Shown piece after piece: positions 26,307 to 35,691 of a DNA stretch of 64,000 nt. The position numbers were made by a program, and so were the translations under genes. Where the stretch lies: positions 976,881 to 1,040,880 of the forward strand of contig RPFO01000050.1 of assembly GCA_009746045.1 (NCBI GenBank). The letters are read 5' to 3'. Source of the stretch: Mesostigma viride (taxonomy: Eukaryota; Streptophyta; Mesostigmatophyceae; Mesostigmatales; Mesostigmataceae). The number at the start of each line of letters is the position of its first letter. Within the stretch, counting starts at the first letter, position 1. Below the pieces are notes generated by a model that saw only the letters and a list, made by a program, of their open reading frames with translations, searched no databases and was not told the origin of the DNA.

Positions 26307-26786
26307 TTATTGCGCGGCTAGAGGAGTAGCGGGGAGTGACGGGGGGGGCGGGGCGGTTGGCGCCGTAGACATCGCCGCAAACGACGGCCGGGGGATGCGG
26401 AAGCTCACCCCCCCGTTCTTGCTGCGTACCAAATAATAAACGAGCGCGCCGACGACGGCGAGGAACAAGAGGAATATGATCAGCCCCGTTTTACCCTCCC
26501 CTCCTTGTTGTTGTTGTTGTTGTTGCGGGTCGCTCGACCCCGGCCCGGGGATGGCGCTGCTCGGCGCGCTCTTATTCCCGCCGAACAAGGCCCCGAGGCC
26601 TTCGAACACGCCGAAGCCGACGGCGGCCCCGGCCGCGCTCTTGGCTAGACTGGACATCATGGACTCCCCCTGTACCGGCGCGGGTGTCACGCCCTTACCG
26701 AGGGGCTTGTTGCTAGGCGTACGAAGGGGCGCGGGTTTAAACGCGGTTAGGGCTCTGAGCTTTGACACCGCACCTGACAAAGACAT
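26307..26786 (-). CDS. Membrane protein, paralogue of 25620-26254
   Basis: The intact 159-residue product shares SAAGAAVGFGVFEGLGALFGG, the Gln-repeat linker (a TTG microsatellite, near 26500-26525) and the membrane span GLIIFLLFLAVVGALVYYLV. Its N-terminus (MSLSGAVSKLRALTAF) differs from that of its neighbour. The upstream ATATACACTGTATGAAAGAA resembles TATACACTGTACGAAAGAA before the paralogue, so the promoter was duplicated as well. Confidence 0.75.
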   Translation of the reverse strand: MSLSGAVSKLRALTAFKPAPLRTPSNKPLGKGVTPAPVQGESMMSSLAKSAAGAAVGFGVFEGLGALFGGNKSAPSSAIPGPGSSDPQQQQQQQGGEGKTGLIIFLLFLAVVGALVYYLVRSKNGGVSFRIPRPSFAAMSTAPTAPPPPSLPATPLAAQ

Positions 26787-26849
26787 GGTCGAATATACAC
26801 TGTATGAAAGAGAAATAAATGTTTATTAACTGTTGGAAGTTGAAGCCAC

Positions 26850-27233
26850 ATGCTGATAAGTGACAGAATCGACACGATTGTGAGGCAATACAACGCGCGA
26901 ATGAGATACTTGCACGCGAAACAGGGCAAAAAGGCGAGGCCTTTCCCTATACTGGAAGCGACCAGACGCTGGTCGGGGAGGTGCGCCCGGTGCGGCAGGG
27001 GGATACGGTTTGATACCGGGGCACCTATGCCCGCGGTTTTCAGCACGCCGGGCGTGTGGACCTGCCTCGAGTGCGCCGACATGCCGCTAGCCGACGTGCG
27101 CAAAAAGTGGATGGAGGCGAGGTCGAGAGCAGAAGCGTGCGGACTGAGCAAGCCGCATCGCCCCTTTCGCCCCTACCGCTCCCCTGCTATCCTGCCCCCC
27201 CCGGAGCAGACATGCCTGTGTGGAGGTACATAA
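26850..27233 (+). CDS. Zinc-ribbon-like hypothetical protein
   Basis: The 127-residue product starts at ATG 26850. Two Cys pairs (CARCGRG and CLECAD), 30 residues apart, suggest a zinc ribbon. The N-terminus is basic (VRQYNARMRYLHAKQGKK). The Pro-rich C-terminal end overlaps the next gene by 22 bp and may be affected by a C8 run at 27195-27202. Function is not recognised. Confidence 0.55.
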   Translation: MLISDRIDTIVRQYNARMRYLHAKQGKKARPFPILEATRRWSGRCARCGRGIRFDTGAPMPAVFSTPGVWTCLECADMPLADVRKKWMEARSRAEACGLSKPHRPFRPYRSPAILPPPEQTCLCGGT

Positions 27234-27547
27234 CAAAGTCCGCCAGGAACGCCAACGCGCGCATGGCTAAAGACGGAGTCGCGCCGTGTCTCGGCACCGA
27301 GCAAGTGAGGAAACTGTACGACAGGTTCTTGCGCGCGCCGTACTGTGAGCTGTGCGCCAAACCCTTTGTGTTGCGCGGGAAGGCGAAGGAGGACACTCTA
27401 TCCCTGGACAAGATCGACCCGCTGAACAGGAGTTACTGCGGCGGCAACACCAAGCTACTTTGCTACGGCTGCAACAATTCGAAGAGGTTCGAGGACGGCC
27501 TGGTGCTGTACGAAGACCTCTTCAGGAGGAACGGGTGCCCCCGATGA
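27212..27547 (+). CDS. HNH-like endonuclease
   Basis: The 111-residue product runs from ATG 27212 (MPVWRYITKSARNANARM). CELCAKPF, SLDKIDPLNRSYCGGN and KLLCYGCNNSKR give the order C-x2-C, D-x-I-D-P, N, C-x2-C-N typical of HNH nucleases, although the first His is replaced by Asp in DKIDP. This could be a DNA-nicking or homing-type nuclease or a zinc-binding relative without activity. It is in line with and overlaps the preceding zinc-ribbon gene. An unlikely minus-strand frame (27455-27660) lies across its end. Confidence 0.7.
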   Translation: MPVWRYITKSARNANARMAKDGVAPCLGTEQVRKLYDRFLRAPYCELCAKPFVLRGKAKEDTLSLDKIDPLNRSYCGGNTKLLCYGCNNSKRFEDGLVLYEDLFRRNGCPR

Positions 27548-27687
27548 TGCGTCCTCCTTCGCGCGAGAACTGGCGGTCGATTCGTACTCGGGGCCTTCGA
27601 ACGCATCGTCGGCCCCGATGATGCACGCGTGCTGGGAACGGGGGAAAAGAGTCATCGTTATCGCCTTTGTATTATAAGCATAATTAT

Positions 27688-28133
27688 CTACCCGACCAGC
27701 CACCCCATCGGCGCCCCACTCGATTGCGGCCGGACGCGAGAGGCGGACACCGCGTGGGTCAGGTTCCTGGCAGGCGTGCGCTGGCCTCGTTTTATCATTT
27801 GGCGGACGGGCTGTCTCCTTAAAACCTCATCCCCCGTCTGCTTCAGTCGCGTCGACAGGGTCTGCAGGGCCGCGTACTGGTCCAGCAACATCTCTCTGAA
27901 TTTGCGACCGTCTGTCCCGCCCCCGTGCCCGCTGTATTTCTTCACGAGAGGCTCCACCATCTTCATGTACCTCCTCGCGTGATCACCCACCCTGTCCGAT
28001 GTGAACGATCTCACCCCGTGCCTCCTCCCTATGGGCGCCCCCCGCCCGCCGCCCCGTGCAATTTACAGTACCCCGTAAGAGTGGCTCTGTTCCTGCAACG
28101 GTTTCCGGTTTTGGTCCATGCCGTACAAGACAT
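27688..28133 (-). CDS. Small Cys/His zinc-domain protein, frameshifted
   Basis: From ATG 28133 the product begins MSCTAWTKTGNRCRNRA followed by GYCKLHG, the C-x(n)-G-x2-C...C-x2-H motif (DUF5763-type) seen in many giant-virus proteins and at least six others in this window. One G must be added in a run of six near 28044 to join it to the C-terminal part (RRYMKMVEPLVKKYSG, FREMLLDQYAALQTLSTRL), giving about 148 residues. The second part is helical. Confidence 0.6.
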
Positions 28134-28173
28134 GCCTCGTTATGATATGCCTGTGAACATTTTTTGACGACGC

Positions 28174-28446
28174 TCAATACTTGGGTGTGCGGCGGAAGAT
28201 CTTGGACGTGTTGTCGTCCGAGTAAATGCTCTCCAGAATGGACTTCATGTTCCCCACGCCGGTGCCGGAGCCGCTAGGGGCGACGGCGGAGGGGACGGCG
28301 TAGAACTCGCGATGGTACGACCCGGCGTTAAGCCACGGGTCGAAGGTGGAGTCGGCGGTCGGCACGCCCGGGTACGCGGAGGCGTCGTTGAGGATCACCA
28401 CTCGGTTTTGATTGGGCTCTGAAGCGAATGATAGGGGCGTCGACAT
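28174..28446 (-). CDS. Hypothetical protein
   Basis: The 90-residue product runs from ATG 28446 (MSTPLSFASEPNQNRVVIL). It is rich in Ser, Pro and Asp, contains NDASAYPGVPTADSTFDPWL and ends KIFRRTPKY. No family was recognised. It overlaps the 3' end of the upstream gene by 52 bp in another frame. Confidence 0.5.
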   Translation of the reverse strand: MSTPLSFASEPNQNRVVILNDASAYPGVPTADSTFDPWLNAGSYHREFYAVPSAVAPSGSGTGVGNMKSILESIYSDDNTSKIFRRTPKY

Positions 28447-28772
28447 GATTCCGCTGCGTCCGTATACTTTCCACTCCCATTTTTTTCCTCCGCCGTTAGA
28501 GGCGCACCGTCTGCAAACGGGTGGTCGGGAGGGAGGGGGTAAATCCCCCCCTGCCGCACCGTACACATGGCGAACGGGTCCGTAGATAGTGCGCGCGATG
28601 ACGTGCACTGATTGCCCATGACGCGGTTGTCAACTATGATGTGAGGTTTAAATCGGTCGAGCGGAACCCCGGACACGCGAGACAGCCACGCGCACGTCCT
28701 GGCCGTCATCGGCGGGGGCACCGATTTGAAATCGAGGTGCGCGTACCGCTCCACATAATCTCTCTTCGCCAT
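28395..28772 (-). CDS. Hypothetical protein
   Basis: The 125-residue product runs from ATG 28772 (MAKRDYVERYAHLDFKSV). It contains SRVSGVPLDRFKPHIIVDN and a Cys near CTSSR. The last ~40 residues may be out of frame owing to indels, because a C-run and G-run occur near 28540. Its start codon lies one base from that of the plus-strand gene at 28774 (CAT-T-ATG). Function is unknown. Confidence 0.5.
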   Translation of the reverse strand: MAKRDYVERYAHLDFKSVPPPMTARTCAWLSRVSGVPLDRFKPHIIVDNRVMGNQCTSSRALSTDPFAMCTVRQGGIYPLPPDHPFADGAPLTAEEKNGSGKYTDAAESCRRPYHSLQSPIKTEW

Positions 28773-28773
28773 T

Positions 28774-29037
28774 ATGAAGATGATTCGAGAATTGGTGTAC
28801 GTTTTTATCAAGGGGATGATGGCCGACTCCATGATATGCGGAGAGATCACGGACAGCCAGCGAGAGGAGGTCAACAAGTTCATCCACCGTATCACGCATC
28901 TACCGGGGTCTGTCGTGAGGGAGGCGGTCGACAAGGCGGTGGGCGAGCTGGACAAACTCGAGTGCCCCCCGACGGACCACATCTCTTTTTCGGACTGGTT
29001 CACGACCGAGGTCTGCTCCCGGCTCGTGTTAAATTAA
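28774..29037 (+). CDS. Hypothetical helical protein
   Basis: The 87-residue product (MKMIRELVYVFIKGMM) is mainly amphipathic helix and ends EVCSRLVLN. It is divergent from 28395-28772 with only one base between the start codons, so each promoter must lie inside the other gene, or only one of the two is real. Confidence 0.45.
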   Translation: MKMIRELVYVFIKGMMADSMICGEITDSQREEVNKFIHRITHLPGSVVREAVDKAVGELDKLECPPTDHISFSDWFTTEVCSRLVLN

Positions 29038-29059
29038 CCTCTCCGTACTGGTAGTAGAT

Positions 29060-29543
29060 ATGTCCAACCTTCAAGCGACCAATCCCCTTTCGCTCGCGCC
29101 CGGCCAGATGACCCACCGCGTTCTCATCACCGGCACCAACAGGCCGGGGGAGACCACGTTCACGCTGCCGGCGCCGGTGCTGAACGTGGAGACGTGCAGG
29201 GTCGTGTACGCCCAGATCCCCGCCACCGCCACGACGACGAGCGCGGTCAGACTCAAACTGGGAGACCGCGAGGTGGAGAAAGTGCAGACCGCCATCCCCA
29301 CCGCGATGGCCAACAAGAAGCACTACTTCGGCGGCAAGGCACACTTCTTCGTCGTCCCAAACGGCGTGGAGATCTACCAGCCACAATCGCCCATGGACGA
29401 CTCCGCCGCCTTCACGCCACACCTCGTAAGCGTGCCCACCGTCACCGTGGAGATCTACGCGATACCGTCGCCCACGAGGGAGCTTCTGGACCTCGGGGGA
29501 CACGTTTGCCATCTTGCTGGAGCTCGCCTCCAGACGCAGGTGA
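29060..29543 (+). CDS. Structural-looking hypothetical protein (beta-rich)
   Basis: The product starts MSNLQATNPLSLAPGQM. It is beta-rich (TFTLPAPVLNVETCRVVYAQIP, AHFFVVPNGVEIYQP, TVTVEIYAIP). Skipping one G in the run at 29495-29499 gives the natural end LLDLGDTFAILLELASRRR at 29543 (160 residues). Without this the frame runs on through unrelated sequence into the next gene. A virion protein is a reasonable guess because it directly precedes the fibre gene in the same direction, but there is no family match. Confidence 0.55.
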
Positions 29544-29601
29544 TCCGATTTTTCGCTTCGGTTGAAAAAAAAAAGCTAAAACTATACTATACACGTTCAC
29601 C

Positions 29602-31992
29602 ATGGCCACCCTCTGCGAAAACCTCGGAGCCTCGAAGTTGCGCCGTGTGCTCGCGAACGAGATCCTGGGAGACACCGCGACCGGCGCGAGTGTCAAGGAC
29701 CTCACCATCCAGGCGCAGGACAAGATCGTCATCAAGCCCAATGCCGGACAGGGATCCAGTGTCTCCAAGCTCGTCACCGTCCTCGGCAACACCAACATCT
29801 CCGGGACCCTGACGGTCGGCGCGCTGGACTTCTCCGGGGCAGCCCAGATTGAGGCAGTGCAGATTGACGGAAGCGACATCTCCACCGCCAACAACGTGCT
29901 GTCCCTCGCCGCGGCCCAGAGCGTGCGCGTCGAGGATGTGGTGTTCACCAACAACCAGATGGCGCCCGCCACTGACACCAGTCTCGTGCTCTCCGCGGGT
30001 GCCACCTCCTCCGTCGTCGTGGAGGGCGTCACCGTCACCGACAACGCCGTCAGCACGTCGTCCGGCACCCTCACCCTCGCCGCCCAGTCGGGGACTGTGC
30101 AGGTCGAGAACGTCACGTTCACTGATGGAGCGGTCGACACCTCCGCCGGCGCCCTTACGCTGGCGTCCGCCGCCGGCACCGTGCAGGTGGAGAACGTCAT
30201 CTTCACCGACTCCGCCCTCACCGCCTCCTCGGATGCCAACATCTCGATCACCGCCGGTGCCACCTCCTCCGTGGTCCTCGAGAACGTGACCGTCACTGAC
30301 AACACCGTCAGCACGTCCGCCAATGGTCTCTCCCTCACGTCCGCCGCTGGCACCGTGCAGGTCGAGGATGTCGTGTTCACTGACGCGGCCCTGACCGTCG
30401 CCAGTGGTGACCTGTCTATCACTGCCGGCACCGGCTCTTCCGTCGTCCTCGAGAACGTGACCGTCGCCGACAATGCCGTCAGCACCTCTTCCGGTGCCCT
30501 CACTCTGGCGTCCGCCGCCGGCACCGTGCAGGTCGAGGATGTCGTGTTCACCGACGCGGCCCTCGCCCCGTCCACCGATGTTGACATCTCCATCACGGCC
30601 GGCGCCACCAAGTCCGTCATCCTCGAGAACGTCAAGGTCACCGACAACACCGTCAGCACCAGCGCCAACAGCCTCTCAATCACGTCCGCGGCCGGCACCG
30701 TGTCCGTCGAGGATGTCACCTTCACCGACAGCGCCCTCTCCACCGCCAACAATGTCATCTCCCTGGACGCCGCCGTCTCCGTCGACCTCAAGAAGGACCT
30801 CGTGCTCACCTCCACCGCCGGTGGCAGTGGCAAGATCACCACCTCGGCCGGCGACCTGCAGCTGACCTCCACGTCCGGCATCATCAAGATCACCGGCGAG
30901 CTGCAGGTAGATGGCCCACTCAACAGCGTCACCACCACCGAGACCAACCTCCGCATTGAGGACAAGACCCTGACCCTCGGAAACGGGGCCACCGACAACA
31001 CCAAGTCCGACGCCGGCGGTGTCTTCATGGCCGGCAACGCGAGCTACGGCTCCCGTGCCATGACCTGGCACATGGGTGCGGGCGAGACATCCCAGGACAA
31101 GGGCGACAACACCGGTTCGTACTGGCATTTCGAGGGCGGGCAGCTGCTGTTCTCCCGCACCATCGCCCAGGCCGACCGGTACGCCCCCGGCACCAACGTC
31201 CTGCTGTCGACCCTCGCTTCCGGTGCCGATGACACGCGCTGGGAGTTCACCTCTGGCACCACGTCCGAGGTGGGTGCCAAGGTAGTGACCCTCAACGGTG
31301 GCGCGGCCGTCTCCAATGGTGTGCTGAAGGTCAACGATTCCGGAAGCCAGAGCGGGTCGTGCGCGTCGTCGATGCCCACCGGCACCTTCAGCATCATCAC
31401 CAAGATCACTCCCAAGGCCGACCTTTCCAGCTCCGTCGCCAACGGTCTCGTTCTGCTGTCGTACGCGGGTGCCGGCGCCACCACCACCGTCACGGTCACC
31501 AACGCCGGTCACGTCACCGTGTCTGACGGCACCGCGAGCGCTGAGAGCACCTATAGCATTCTGAGCACAGAGTCCTTCACGCTGGCTCTGGTCCGTGACG
31601 GCACTTCGACCATGGTGTACTTGAATGGCGCCTCGGTCGCCGTCATTGCCACCTCCGTGGACGTCGGCGCCTCCCCCACGCTGACCCTGGGACCGGGCAA
31701 GAACCAGGCCGGGTATGCCATCTGGTACGACGATGTCCGCGTGAACGCCGCCGCCATCACCGCCGCTAACACCCAGCTGTACGGTTGGAAGGAGATGTAC
31801 GCCGCGGATCAGGTCGTCACGTACGGATTCCGCATCGGCAGCGACGAGAGCATGCAGCTCGTCAAGGTGCGAGGGTCTGGCTCTCACAGCCGCGCCCTCA
31901 TGAAGCCGGCCCCGAACACGATCACCTCCAGCAACAGCATGGGCGCCATCGGCACGACCACGCTGGACGTGGTGTCGGAGTCGCTCAACTAG
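29602..31992 (+). CDS. Fibre-like repetitive protein with C-terminal LamG/ConA-like domain
   Basis: The 796-residue product starts at ATG 29602 behind ACTATACTATACAC. Residues ~40-450 are imperfect ~22-26-residue Ser/Thr/Val-rich repeats (VEDVVFTDAALT, SSVVLENVTVTDNTVSTS), the pattern of beta-solenoid fibres. A conserved joint follows (HMGAGETSQDKGD.TGSYWH, GGQLLFSRTI), then about 150 residues shaped like a laminin-G/concanavalin sandwich (TFSIITKITPKADLSS, MVYLNGASVAV, IWYDDVRVNAAAIT). The end has GFRIGSDESMQLVKVRG and NSMGAIGTTTL. It may be a virion-surface receptor-binding fibre; that is inference. A paralogue lies at 40937-43639. Confidence 0.75.
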   Translation: MATLCENLGASKLRRVLANEILGDTATGASVKDLTIQAQDKIVIKPNAGQGSSVSKLVTVLGNTNISGTLTVGALDFSGAAQIEAVQIDGSDISTANNVLSLAAAQSVRVEDVVFTNNQMAPATDTSLVLSAGATSSVVVEGVTVTDNAVSTSSGTLTLAAQSGTVQVENVTFTDGAVDTSAGALTLASAAGTVQVENVIFTDSALTASSDANISITAGATSSVVLENVTVTDNTVSTSANGLSLTSAAGTVQVEDVVFTDAALTVASGDLSITAGTGSSVVLENVTVADNAVSTSSGALTLASAAGTVQVEDVVFTDAALAPSTDVDISITAGATKSVILENVKVTDNTVSTSANSLSITSAAGTVSVEDVTFTDSALSTANNVISLDAAVSVDLKKDLVLTSTAGGSGKITTSAGDLQLTSTSGIIKITGELQVDGPLNSVTTTETNLRIEDKTLTLGNGATDNTKSDAGGVFMAGNASYGSRAMTWHMGAGETSQDKGDNTGSYWHFEGGQLLFSRTIAQADRYAPGTNVLLSTLASGADDTRWEFTSGTTSEVGAKVVTLNGGAAVSNGVLKVNDSGSQSGSCASSMPTGTFSIITKITPKADLSSSVANGLVLLSYAGAGATTTVTVTNAGHVTVSDGTASAESTYSILSTESFTLALVRDGTSTMVYLNGASVAVIATSVDVGASPTLTLGPGKNQAGYAIWYDDVRVNAAAITAANTQLYGWKEMYAADQVVTYGFRIGSDESMQLVKVRGSGSHSRALMKPAPNTITSSNSMGAIGTTTLDVVSESLN

Positions 31993-32138
31993 AGTGTTGG
32001 ATAGTGTGATGTAGGTTTCTATGTAGCACTCACCCCTTAACACAATGCACTTGTTGGTATGTTTGCATGTGTGGCTGAATGAATTGTCCGTCGCGCTTAT
32101 CGTGTAATGATTATGATTTATAATAATAATAAACCATC

Positions 32139-32212
32139 GTGCTGGTAGCCCAGTTGGTCAGGGCGTCAACCTTATGAGTTGAAGGTCGCGGGATCGAGAC
32201 CCGCCCAGCACA
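32139..32212 (+). tRNA. tRNA-Ile (anticodon UAU)
   Basis: A full cloverleaf can be drawn: acceptor GTGCTGG/CCAGCAC, D arm GCCC...GGGC, anticodon arm TCAAC-CTTATGA-GTTGA with anticodon TAT, T arm GCGGG-ATCGAGA-CCCGC, discriminator A. There is no intron and no encoded CCA. The T loop starts with A instead of T. It decodes AUA, a codon rare in this GC-rich sequence. Confidence 0.9.
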
Positions 32213-32254
32213 ATTACAAATAATAATGCGTGCAAAATGTTATATGTGCCCGTT

Positions 32255-32763
32255 ATGAAGAAACGATCAGGCAGGTGCACGGCCAGGACGACACGCGGCC
32301 CTCGGTGCCGATTTAAGCCCTTGTTCGGCTCTCTGTGTGGCGTGCATGCCCGCGCGGTACACGCAAAGAGGCACCCCATGCGCGCGATCCGAGAAGAAGA
32401 TCCTCCCATCCATTTCCCCCCCGATGGCACGATGATGACAGGTACGAAGAGATGATGGCGGCCGAACGCGTCACGGAACAGATCAACAGCGGATCCAATA
32501 CCTCCGCATGGAACGACAACGACGCTCGTGAGCTGGCCCGTCAAGCGCCAGAGCTGAAACGTCTCATCACTGCCGACGAAGAAAGGGCGGGCGAAGAAAG
32601 ACGACGGAACCAGGCGAACAGAGACCGACTGCTACAACAGCGGCCGGACTTGGAGCACCAGATCGAGTCGTGGTTCTTGCACAACGATTTCGAGATGAGG
32701 AAGAAATACAACGATAAACACAAGCGGATGCTCCTCCGCGAAGGATTCCCCGCCCCCAGGTAG
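32255..32763 (+). CDS. Cys/His zinc-domain protein, frameshifted
   Basis: From ATG 32255 the product begins MKKRSGRCTARTTRGPRC followed by GSLCGVHA: the zinc motif shared with 27688-28133 and others. At 32415-32421 a run of seven C's must be eight to join the second half (RYEEMMAAERVTEQIN, ADEERAGEERRRNQANRDR, a charged helix). The corrected length is 169 residues. It starts about 40 bp after the tRNA and ends head-to-head with the minus-strand family member at 32767. Confidence 0.65.
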
Positions 32764-32766
32764 ACC

Positions 32767-33288
32767 TCAGCCACGACGTGGTGGGCGCCGGTGTGTCAAG
32801 CGGGCATGCAGTGCGCGGTCCGAGGCTAGATTTGCACTCTCTAGCGCCGCCCTCCTCTCATTAAGTATCAATAGCGAGTCCTTCAACTCTTGCTCCCTCT
32901 CTCTCGCCATACTCTCTGCTTCTAACCTCCTAACTCTCTCAATTGCTGCTTCCATTTCTGCCGATAGTCCCAATGGCATACTTTCAAGCAATGCTACAAC
33001 TTCCCTCGCTCTCCATCGCTCCAATATCTCTCTATCGTCTTGCTCTATCGTCGGGGGTGTGGGCATGCGGGCGAGCATGTCGAGAACCGCCGCTTCGTCA
33101 TCTACGTCATCCGCGCGCATCCTGTGTCTGGTCCTGCCGCGACGAGTGCGGGGGCGAATCGAAGCCACTCGGTGCTGTCGGGTGTGGCCGGCGTGTTGCG
33201 CGCACGTGTTGGAACGCGAGTCGCTGCACATCCTGCTGCATCTGTTTCCCTTGGCCGTGCTCGACGAACACTTTTTCCTCGCAACCAT
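32767..33288 (-). CDS. Cys/His zinc-domain protein with helical tail
   Basis: The 173-residue product (MVARKKCSSSTAKGNRC ... CAQHAGH) carries the same N-terminal zinc motif, then a basic segment (RRGRTRHRM) and a helical region with one degenerate copy of the 'LDMLARMPTPPT' repeat seen in the neighbouring gene. The two are adjacent members of one family. Confidence 0.7.
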   Translation of the reverse strand: MVARKKCSSSTAKGNRCSRMCSDSRSNTCAQHAGHTRQHRVASIRPRTRRGRTRHRMRADDVDDEAAVLDMLARMPTPPTIEQDDREILERWRAREVVALLESMPLGLSAEMEAAIERVRRLEAESMAREREQELKDSLLILNERRAALESANLASDRALHARLTHRRPPRRG

Positions 33289-33399
33289 GCTTGTTGCTTG
33301 TTATAACAACAAACTTAAATTTTTTTAATAGCACCAGGCAGCTAGGATGTAGACCCTGCCTCCTTCTCGGACACCGGATTATGCGCCATGCATGTGAGT

Positions 33400-34224
33400 T
33401 CAAAGGGAGGCTCGATAGCGTGGGCTACGAAATCGTCGTCGGACCTTATCCATATATCCGGGTCCGAAAAAATCTTCAAGTAGCCTTATTGTCCTATTAT
33501 CGCGCCTGACTGCAGGCGGAGGGTTCGGCAAGCGGGCCAGCATCGCAAGCACCTCCCTCTCGTGCGCCTTATCTCTCATCGCTATCTCCGCCTGTGTCGG
33601 AGGGTTAGGCAAGCGGGCCAGCATCGCAAGCACCTCCCTCTCGTGCGCCTTATCTCTCATTGCTATCTCCGCCTGTGTCGGAGGATTCGGCAAGCCGGCC
33701 AGCATCGCGATCGTCTTCTTCACTCGCGCTCTCTCTCTCTTGTCTCTCTCCGCCTGCGTTGGAGGATTTGGCAAGCGAGCCAGCATCGCGAGCATATTCT
33801 TCACTCGCGCTCTCTCGATCTTCTCCTTATCAATCCTCGTGGGAGGGTTAGGCACGCGGGCGAGCCTTTTGAGGAACGCCTCATTGCTTGCCAATTGTCT
33901 AGGCGAGATCCTCGTAACGAAACCATTTGGAGGTTTGGGAGCTTTGGCAATCATGGCCAGTGCCTCTCGTTCTCGGACCCTCTCTTCGTCAGAATCCCCG
34001 GAGTCTGATCCGTACGCCACCTTTGGCCTGGTCATTAGCATGTCGCCTACCCCCCGAAGCCCCTCCTGCGCCGTCCTGTGCCTCCTCCTGCCCCTTCTGA
34101 CCGCGCGACGGTAACGGGGGCGAGTCGAAGCCATGAGGTGCTGGGAACACGTGGTCGCCCAGTGAGTGCGCGGTCGTTTGCACGCGGACCCTCTCTCCGT
34201 CACAGCGGAACACTTCCTCGACAT
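33400..34224 (-). CDS. Cys/His zinc-domain protein with 27-residue repeats
   Basis: I chose ATG 34224 (MSRKCSAVTERGSACKR ... CSQHLMA), because AATATATATTC lies just upstream and further upstream residues lack the family pattern. It has 274 residues: zinc motif, basic stretch, acidic GDSDEE stretch, then five tandem 27-residue units built on 'LAMLARLPNPPTQAE' and a charged helix. The end, FRSPRYRASL, is basic. The repeated unit could be a short helical-turn binding module; function is unknown. Confidence 0.7.
   Translation of the reverse strand: MSRKCSAVTERGSACKRPRTHWATTCSQHLMASTRPRYRRAVRRGRRRHRTAQEGLRGVGDMLMTRPKVAYGSDSGDSDEERVREREALAMIAKAPKPPNGFVTRISPRQLASNEAFLKRLARVPNPPTRIDKEKIERARVKNMLAMLARLPNPPTQAERDKRERARVKKTIAMLAGLPNPPTQAEIAMRDKAHEREVLAMLARLPNPPTQAEIAMRDKAHEREVLAMLARLPNPPPAVRRDNRTIRLLEDFFGPGYMDKVRRRFRSPRYRASL
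33521..33925 (-). repeat. Five tandem 81-bp repeats
   Basis: The sequence GGNTTNGGCA begins units at 33521, 33602, 33683, 33764 and 33845, a strict 81-bp period. Units 1 and 2 are almost identical while outer copies have diverged. Confidence 0.88.
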
Positions 34225-34343
34225 TGTCGGTAGCTGATGTAACGAGAGAATATATATTCGCGTAGGAGAGGAAAAACAAAATAGGCGCAGGGGTGCGTAT
34301 AAACGGGCCATAATCATTTCTCACCCAATATCACGAGCATACC
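34225..34343. promoter_or_regulatory. Divergent promoter region
   Basis: GAGAATATATATTCGCG at 34249-34265 is a near-palindromic TATA-like element placed to serve the minus gene at 34224. ATATCACGAGCAT precedes the plus gene at 34344. Confidence 0.4.
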
Positions 34344-35565
34344 ATGTCCTCCCGTTCGCCCATCGTCATAAAGGACGAAATGGACACGGAGCCGCGGCGA
34401 CCGACCCTGAGTGGTGCACCTGGTGCGGGATGGTGCGAGGTCGCGGCACTTCCGCACCCAAACTGGACGTCGACCGCAAGACGCTGGCGAGACTCGTGTG
34501 CGAGTTCGTGGGGACCTGTCTGGCCCCCTCCTCCCACATGGTGGACTGGCCGTTCGTAAAGACCGGACTGTCGCCCGCCTTCGACTCGTTCCTGGATATG
34601 AAGGGACACCCCCCTTACGACATGGACGTGCTGGCCGCGGTGGACGCCGGCGGAAAGACCGAAGAGGCGCGCATGTGGGTGTCGATCCTGTCCGCCAAGG
34701 GGGGCATCCTCGCGCGCGTGTCGGCCCCGGCGTACGTCACGGAGGCCCCGAACAACTGGCACTGGCTGCAAAACGTGGCCATCGTGTCGCCCCTGCCCAG
34801 ACCCGGTCGCGAGCTCCCGCCCTTTCCCGTCTGGTTCGACGGGGACAAGTACTTTGCCGGGAGGGATGCGGCGAACAGCAAGAAGGACATGCGACAATGG
34901 ATGGTCAAGTACGCCGCCGAACACGGCCTCTTCACGGATATCACCGACGCGGAGGAGGCGTTCCTCGAGGAGTGTCACGGGTTCCCCGAAATCGAGTTGG
35001 CGATCTCAAGGGACTCCGCCAAGTCCGCTCGCACATCCTCAAGGAGGGCGGGGCGGCGCCCGTGTGGATGAACACGTGGATAAGGGAGATCAGGGAAAAG
35101 ATAACGGGCTCCTTCAGCAAGGCGCAAGGGTCCTCCCACAAGTGGAGGCCCAAAGACGACCCTCACGCCGACGCGCTCACGGCCAGGCTCGGATGGAGAT
35201 CGGCCCAGGAGGAAGAGAGCGACATCGGGGCGGACGCGGACCGCCACGACAACGACGGAGAACCAGCGCTGGACATTAGCAACCTGGCCAGCATGATGCG
35301 GCTGTTCCTCACCCACAGCGACCTGGTCGTGCTGAAGCCGGAAGGTTTCGTCCCCCTGTCCGAGTTTCGCAGGATGTTCTTTGTAGATTTCCTGGGACAC
35401 AAGTCCACGTTCACCAAGCGCGTGACGTCCGGGCTCGTAGCGGACCTCCTGGGGCCGTACGGCGGGCAGATCACGGGCAACGTGCGCATGGCCGACGACC
35501 CCAGCGGCCGCCGCACAGTGTGGGTCACGGGGGTCAGCAGGAGGGTTGGCATGTGTGCCAAATAA
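34344..35565 (+). CDS. Hypothetical protein, two frameshifts
   Basis: Three frames fit together when one base is added near 34390-34400 and one near 35000, giving about 407 residues. Recognisable pieces are MSSRSPIVIKDEMDTE, then PEWCTWCGMVRGRG (a C-x2-C), then a middle part with CEFVGTC, PVWFDGDKYFAGRD and MRQWMVKYAAEHGLF, and a C-terminal part with FVPLSEFRRMFFVDFLGH and VADLLGPYGG. The C-terminal part resembles in feel the small helical domains at the ends of viral helicases, but I cannot assign a family. An overlapping frame on each strand is shadow. Confidence 0.55.
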
Positions 35566-35691
35566 TGCCCACGTCGGAGAGGACATGTGGATTTAGACAG
35601 CGTGCGAGAGCGACGGAAGAAGGAGCATCATTGCAACCCAAGTGACGCACATGCGCGTGATTAATTTTCCTGTGTAATACTAAACAAAAGA

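Noticed and set aside
27455-27660. Minus-strand small ORF overlapping the HNH gene
   Set aside because: It overlaps the conserved Cys-x2-Cys region of the HNH frame and has no recognisable feature.
29544-29812. Continuation of the 29060 frame beyond 29543
   Set aside because: It runs through an A-rich spacer and promoter into the fibre gene; correcting one G gives a natural end at 29543.
34331-34978. Minus-strand 215-codon frame
   Set aside because: Shadow of the plus-strand gene at 34344-35565, which has consistent protein-like content across its frames.
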